DNA of 64,000 nucleotides, taken from contig CABZTD010000005.1 in assembly GCA_902528515.1 (NCBI GenBank), forward strand, positions 1-64,000. Reading direction: 5' to 3'. A program made the position numbers and the translations under genes. Under the pieces are notes generated by a model. That model saw nothing but the letters and a program-made list of their open reading frames with translations, made no database searches and was not told the origin of the DNA. This DNA is from K189A clade bacterium (GTDB lineage Bacteria; Pseudomonadota; Gammaproteobacteria; Pseudomonadales; Azotimanducaceae). Of this stretch, positions 59,248 to 64,000 are shown piece after piece (positions within the stretch are counted from its first letter, which is position 1; each line of letters begins with the position of its first letter).

Positions 59248-60090
59248 TTAACTACCCCTAAACGCCATCACGTCAGAAAGAGCTTTTGCGCCACCCCCCA
59301 ACATCACCAGCCGATCAAAGCCCAGGGCAACGCCTGCGCATTCGGGCAGCCCGTGTTCCAAGGCCGCTAAGAAGGCCTCGTCCACCGCCATGGCTGGCAG
59401 CCCGCGCTGCTGCCTTATTTCACTATCAATTTTAAATCTCTGACGATGCTCGTCGGCGTCTAGCAACTCCCAGTAGCCGTTAGCAATTTCAATGCCGTCG
59501 ATGACCAGTTCGAATCGTGCTGCGGTTTGGCCGTCTGGGTTTATGCGCGCTAGCGCGGCTTGGTCCGCGGGGTAATCGGTAATAAAAAACCGTCCGGGGG
59601 TTAGGCGCTCGCAGGCTTCGGCGAAGGCGAGGTCGAGTGCATCCCTCCCGCGACCTTTGCTCTTACCGACAACGTCCTCATAGGTCAGCCGCTGATAGGG
59701 TTTGGGGCCTAAGAGGACATCCACCAGGTCTGCGACTTCGTGCATAAGCTGGTTGTGGTCAAAGCCTAGGCGGTACCACTCCAGCATGGTGAATTCAGGG
59801 TTGTGCAGCATACCCTGCTCGCCGTGGCGAAAGGCTGGGCCTAGCTGATAGCAACTGGGCATGCCTGCGGCGAGCAGGCGTTTCATCTGATATTCCGGCG
59901 AGGTTTGTAGGTAGCCGTACCCGGGCACTTCGATGCTTTGAACATCGGGTTCTGTGATCGAGTCCCTGGCAAGCGCCGGGATTTGCACTTCGATCACGTC
60001 GCGCGCCACGAGAAAGGCCCTTGCCTGAGCCAGTAGCTCGGCCCGCTGCTTTAAATGCTCAATGCTTGCCAAGGGCCGCCAGTTACTCAC
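59248..60090 (-). CDS. epmA: EF-P--(R)-beta-lysine ligase EpmA (GenX/PoxA)
   Basis: LQTSPEYQMKRLLAAGMPSCYQLGPAFRHGEQGMLHNPEFTMLEWYR; GVALGFDRLVML. Confidence 0.95.
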   Translation of the reverse strand: MSNWRPLASIEHLKQRAELLAQARAFLVARDVIEVQIPALARDSITEPDVQSIEVPGYGYLQTSPEYQMKRLLAAGMPSCYQLGPAFRHGEQGMLHNPEFTMLEWYRLGFDHNQLMHEVADLVDVLLGPKPYQRLTYEDVVGKSKGRGRDALDLAFAEACERLTPGRFFITDYPADQAALARINPDGQTAARFELVIDGIEIANGYWELLDADEHRQRFKIDSEIRQQRGLPAMAVDEAFLAALEHGLPECAGVALGFDRLVMLGGGAKALSDVMAFRGS

Positions 60091-60105
60091 GGGTGCATAG
60101 GGTTG

Positions 60106-60681
60106 CTAGGTTTTTGCGCGGGAGACGTATTCGCCGGTTCGGGTATCGACTTTGAGCACGTCGCCAATGTTGATGAACAGCGGCACGCCCTTGATGGTTG
60201 CGCCGGTCGACAAGGTAGCTGGCTTCGTGCCGCCATTGGCGGTGTCGCCTTTCAGGCCCGGGTCGGTGTCGGTGACTTCCAGCTCTACGAAATTCGGCGG
60301 AGTGACCGCAATGGGGTCGTCATTCCAAAGCGTGACTTGGTACACCTCTTGTTCTTTCAACCAGTTTTCCGAATCGGCTACCGCTGACTGGTCTGCTGCG
60401 ACCTGTTCATAACTGTCGTCGGTCTTCATGAAGTGCCAGAACTCGCCGTCGGTGTAGAGGTATTCCATGTCCAGCTCAATGACGTCGGCGGCTTCGATAC
60501 TTTCACCAGACTTGAAGGTACGCTCCCAAACCCGTCCGTTTTTGAGGTTACGCATCTTTACGCGGTTGAAGGCTTGGCCCTTACCCGGCTTCACAAATTC
60601 GTTCTCAAGAATGTTGCAAGGGTCGCCGTCCAGCATCACTTTCATGCCTGAGCGAAATTCGTTGGTAGAATAAGTAGCCAT
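60106..60681 (-). CDS. efp: Elongation factor P
   Basis: [60 protein letters not shown]; listed ORF has a spurious 155-aa N-terminal extension. Confidence 0.96.
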   Translation of the reverse strand: MATYSTNEFRSGMKVMLDGDPCNILENEFVKPGKGQAFNRVKMRNLKNGRVWERTFKSGESIEAADVIELDMEYLYTDGEFWHFMKTDDSYEQVAADQSAVADSENWLKEQEVYQVTLWNDDPIAVTPPNFVELEVTDTDPGLKGDTANGGTKPATLSTGATIKGVPLFINIGDVLKVDTRTGEYVSRAKT

Positions 60682-60711
60682 AGTCCCGCAGTCATCCGTT
60701 GGTGAGACGTC

Positions 60712-61728
60712 ATGATAACCCCGAACAGAACGCCGTGGCAGCCCGACGAGTGGCAAAAGCTTCTGCGCGAGGCGTTTCGGCAGCCCCAGGCCCTGTTGAG
60801 CCACCTTGATCTGCCCGCTGATCCGCTGACGCCGGATCTTCAACCCGACTTCGCCATGCTGGTACCTGCCCCCTTTGCCGCGCGCATGAACCCAGCCGAC
60901 CCCAGGGACCCGCTGCTGCGGCAGGTACTCCCGTTGCAGCAGGAGCGCGACGAAGACTTGGGCTTTGTCGCCGACCCCTTGGGCGAAACTGACGCCCAGC
61001 TTGGGTTTAAACGCGCGCCCACACTCATACAAAAATATCGGGGCCGGGTGCTGATGATTACCACGCCGGGCTGCGCAGTGAACTGCCGTTACTGCTTTCG
61101 TAGGCATTTTCCCTACCAAGACCACCGGCCCGCAGGTCATGGCGAGGCCCTTGAAGTGATCGCCGGTGACGCATCGATTAGCGAGGTGATTCTATCGGGT
61201 GGCGATCCGCTGCTACTCGGCGATGCTCAGCTCGCCCGGCTGATCGATGGCATTTGCGCCATCGCCCATGTGAGGCGCATACGCCTGCACAGCCGTTTGC
61301 CCATTGTGTTACCCCAGCGCGTTACCCAAGCGCTGCTAGAAAGCTTAGCGGCAAGCCGGTGTTCGGTAACCATAGTCGTGCACTGCAACCATGCCCAGGA
61401 GCTCGACGAGGATACGGCGCGCGCATTCGCGTGCCTGCGCGAGGTTGGAGTGCATCTGCTGAACCAGACCGTGCTGCTGCACGGAGTGAACGACGAAGCC
61501 GATATCCTATGCGAGCTATCCGAGACGCTGTTCAAGCAGGGCGCGCTGCCCTACTACCTGCATATGCCGGATCCGGTGACCGGCACCGCGCACTTCATGG
61601 TGTCGGATGCAGAGGCGCAGCCGCTTTATGAGGCTATGCGCGAACGCCTGCCGGGCTACCTGTTGCCGCAACTGGTGCGCGAGGAACCCGGCGAAGTGTC
61701 GAAGACGGCTTTGGCTTTTAACAACTAA
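60712..61728 (+). CDS. epmB: EF-P beta-lysylation protein EpmB (lysine 2,3-aminomutase-like radical SAM)
   Basis: [44 protein letters not shown]. Confidence 0.95.
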   Translation: MITPNRTPWQPDEWQKLLREAFRQPQALLSHLDLPADPLTPDLQPDFAMLVPAPFAARMNPADPRDPLLRQVLPLQQERDEDLGFVADPLGETDAQLGFKRAPTLIQKYRGRVLMITTPGCAVNCRYCFRRHFPYQDHRPAGHGEALEVIAGDASISEVILSGGDPLLLGDAQLARLIDGICAIAHVRRIRLHSRLPIVLPQRVTQALLESLAASRCSVTIVVHCNHAQELDEDTARAFACLREVGVHLLNQTVLLHGVNDEADILCELSETLFKQGALPYYLHMPDPVTGTAHFMVSDAEAQPLYEAMRERLPGYLLPQLVREEPGEVSKTALAFNN

Positions 61729-61841
61729 GCCGTAAAAACCTCAAAGGACGCCAATCCAGCTCCTGCCGTCTGCCCGAGTGTTCAGGCGGTGCTTTTACCG
61801 GCAGACTCTCTCGCTGAGGAGACGAGGGAACAGGGAACACG

Positions 61842-63020
61842 ATGATAGCTGAAATAAATCCGGGTACCCCGAAAGGCTGCGAACGCATTGCCTACGCGGT
61901 AGGTTTTCAAGAGGACGCTACCTACAGCGATGTCTATGGCGGCGGCGGAGCCATTGTCGGGCTCGACTGCCATTTAATTCGGCCCATCAACCATGCCAGC
62001 GATACGCTGATCGTGTTTATGCATCCTGTCGGAGGAGGCATGTACCTACCCCTGGTGCGGCAACTGGCAAAGCAGGGGCGCCATGTGCTGTGGGCCAACT
62101 CCCGCTACCGCGGCGCAGACTATGCGCTAATAATGGAGAAAGTTGCCTGTGATTTAGGCGAGGCCATATGCGATGCCACGGAACGCCTTGGCTATAGCAA
62201 CATTGTGCTCGCGGGTTGGTCCGGCGGCGGCTCGCTCATGATGTGGTATCAGGCGCTGGCGGAGGCTGGCGCTGGCATTAGCGATACCGCGGCGGGTGAC
62301 CCTTATACCGTGGCTGCATCGCGTCTGCCTGCGGCCAGCTCGATCATCATGATGGCGGCGCACGTAAGCCGACACCGCATTTTTACCGAATGGCTCGACC
62401 CGTCGATTAGCGACGAGAGCCAGCCCAACCTGCGCGATGCCCAGCTGAATCTGTACGATGCCGGCAATCCAAATCAACCGCCCTATTCGGCGGACTTTCT
62501 CGAACGCTTCGCCCGAGCCCAGGTCGCTCGCAACCGGCGCATCACTGCTTGGGTGAAGGAAAAACTGGCAGTCATTCGCTCATCCGATAGCCCGTGGAGC
62601 GAGTTCGCCTTTACCGTACACGGCACCATGGCCGATCCACGCTGGCTCGACCCCAGCATTGAACCCAGCGATCGTAAGGCCGGAAGCTGCTACTTGGGTG
62701 ACCCTCAAATTGTCAATGACGGCCCGGTCGGGCTGGCGAGGTTTTGTACCTTGCGCAGTTGGCTCAGCCAGTGGAGCTATGACGATGCGCGCTGCGATGC
62801 CATTGCTTCAGGCAGCAGAATCAGCGTGCCGGTACTGGTGATAGGCAACTCGGCGGACGACGCCTGCACGCCAAGCCACACCCAGCGACTGTATGACGCC
62901 GTGACTCACGAGCAAAAGCATCTGCATGTGGTGAAGGGGGCAACACACTACTACACCGGCGTGAAGGGTGCCGAGCATATGGCCGAGGCCTGTGGAGTGA
63001 TTGAGAAATTTCTGGCATAG
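61842..63020 (+). CDS. Alpha/beta hydrolase
   Basis: Nucleophile elbow GWSGGGS; VLVIGNSADDACTPSHT; ATHYYTG catalytic His. Confidence 0.85.
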   Translation: MIAEINPGTPKGCERIAYAVGFQEDATYSDVYGGGGAIVGLDCHLIRPINHASDTLIVFMHPVGGGMYLPLVRQLAKQGRHVLWANSRYRGADYALIMEKVACDLGEAICDATERLGYSNIVLAGWSGGGSLMMWYQALAEAGAGISDTAAGDPYTVAASRLPAASSIIMMAAHVSRHRIFTEWLDPSISDESQPNLRDAQLNLYDAGNPNQPPYSADFLERFARAQVARNRRITAWVKEKLAVIRSSDSPWSEFAFTVHGTMADPRWLDPSIEPSDRKAGSCYLGDPQIVNDGPVGLARFCTLRSWLSQWSYDDARCDAIASGSRISVPVLVIGNSADDACTPSHTQRLYDAVTHEQKHLHVVKGATHYYTGVKGAEHMAEACGVIEKFLA

Positions 63021-63040
63021 CGGCGATAAACGCACGTGCC

Positions 63041-63976
63041 TTAGTCGCGAGTCAGCGCCTGTTCAATATCCAGATCGCTGAAGCCGATGAGGTACAGAAT
63101 TGCATCTAGTCCGAAGTTAGAGATAGAGTGCTCGGCGCTTTCCCGCACGATAGTTTTTGCATGATAGGCCACTCCTAGTCCTGCCTGCTGGAGCATGGGT
63201 AGGTCGTTGGCGCCGTCGCCTACCGCAATGGTTTGGGCGAGGGAGATGTTTTCTTTAACGGCAATCTGACGCAGCAGTTCGGCCTTGCGCTGGGCATCGA
63301 CGATGTCGCCCAGCACCTTGCCGGTCATTACCCCATCGACTTCTTCCAGTTCATTGGCAAAGACGTAGTCGATACCCAGTTGCTGCTGCAAGCACTCGCC
63401 AACGTACTGAAAGCCGCCGGAGAACACGGCGACGGTATAACCGAAGTGCTTGAGCGCCTTAATCAAACGCCGTGCGCCAGTGTTAAGCGCCACGGACTCG
63501 GCCACCTCGTGCAACACCTGCAGGGGCATTCCCTCAAGCAGCGCAGCCCGCTGGCGAAAACTCTCTTTGAAATCCAGCTTACCGGCCATGGCGGCATCGG
63601 TAATGGCCACCACTTTGTCGCCCACACCGTGGCGCTTGGCCAGCTCGTCCATGACCTCTTCGGCGATAAGGGTAGAGTCCATGTCGAAGGCGACGAGGCG
63701 CCGATTGCGCCGAAAAACCGAGTCCCGCTGCAAACTCACGTCGAAATCACTTTGGTCTGCGAGCTTTAGCAGCGCCGCCTGGAACTCGACACTGTTGACC
63801 AGCTCACCGCTGAGTCGCATTTCCACACCGAATCGTTCATCGACGCCGCGCGCGTCCACCAGCGCCCTTGGCTTGGTGAGACGGCGCACAGTGTCGATGT
63901 TCATTTGCCACGCGTGCGTGAGCGCGCTAACCGCCTGCAGGGGTTTTGCGGCGGAGCCGTTGGTGAGCAGAGTCAA
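63041..63976 (-). CDS. serB: Phosphoserine phosphatase SerB (N-terminus may extend beyond window)
   Basis: VAFDMDSTLIAEEVMDELAKRHGVG; FSGGFQYVGECLQQQLGIDYVFANELE; AVGDGANDLPMLQQAGLGVAYHAK; frame remains open to the window edge. Confidence 0.93.
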   Translation of the reverse strand: MTLLTNGSAAKPLQAVSALTHAWQMNIDTVRRLTKPRALVDARGVDERFGVEMRLSGELVNSVEFQAALLKLADQSDFDVSLQRDSVFRRNRRLVAFDMDSTLIAEEVMDELAKRHGVGDKVVAITDAAMAGKLDFKESFRQRAALLEGMPLQVLHEVAESVALNTGARRLIKALKHFGYTVAVFSGGFQYVGECLQQQLGIDYVFANELEEVDGVMTGKVLGDIVDAQRKAELLRQIAVKENISLAQTIAVGDGANDLPMLQQAGLGVAYHAKTIVRESAEHSISNFGLDAILYLIGFSDLDIEQALTRD

Positions 63977-64000
63977 GATCAGCGGGCTGGCAAAAATCGA

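Noticed and set aside
60682-61140. N-terminal extension of the listed 344-aa ORF at efp
   Set aside because: EF-P starts at MATYSTNEF (60681); the extension is antisense to epmB and low-complexity in character.

Overview
64-kb chromosomal window from a gammaproteobacterium; the gene content and order resemble marine oligotrophic lineages, but I could not run a taxonomic check. Most of it is conserved housekeeping sequence: xseB-ispA; pgpA-thiL-nusB-ribD-nrdR-glyA; ettA; radA-dnaB-rplI-rpsR-rpsF-rlmB-rnr; tRNA-Leu(CAG); folE2; purA-hisZ-hflC-hflK-hflX-hfq-miaA-mutL-amidase-tsaE-nnr; queG, orn, rhodanese-psd; epmA-efp-epmB; serB. Two stretches look accessory. (1) 0-16.5 kb holds a photolyase, an orphan sensor kinase and a DUF2878/FAD-oxidoreductase/NTF2/DUF1295 light- or photooxidative-stress-type locus. 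It is followed by a TonB receptor + CoA-transferase + PhyH + RraA + acyl-CoA synthetase + lipoprotein esterase set that looks like an uncharacterised catabolic locus. (2) 32-40 kb, between tRNA-Leu and the folE2/purA block, holds a second TonB receptor, a secreted protein with an internal duplication, SOUL, AhpD-like and gluconokinase genes, and an SDR/HiPIP/MerR group whose MerR protein has a C-terminal four-cysteine motif. The items I think most deserve follow-up are the MerR four-Cys regulator with its neighbouring HiPIP and shared promoter motifs, the GOB-like (Gln116) B3 metallo-beta-lactamase, the DUF1295-periplasmic domain fusion, the orphan kinase with PhoB/OmpR-style 11-bp direct repeats nearby, and the catabolic locus. 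No CRISPR array, prophage or IS element was recognised. All assignments come from reading the sequence; no database search was run.
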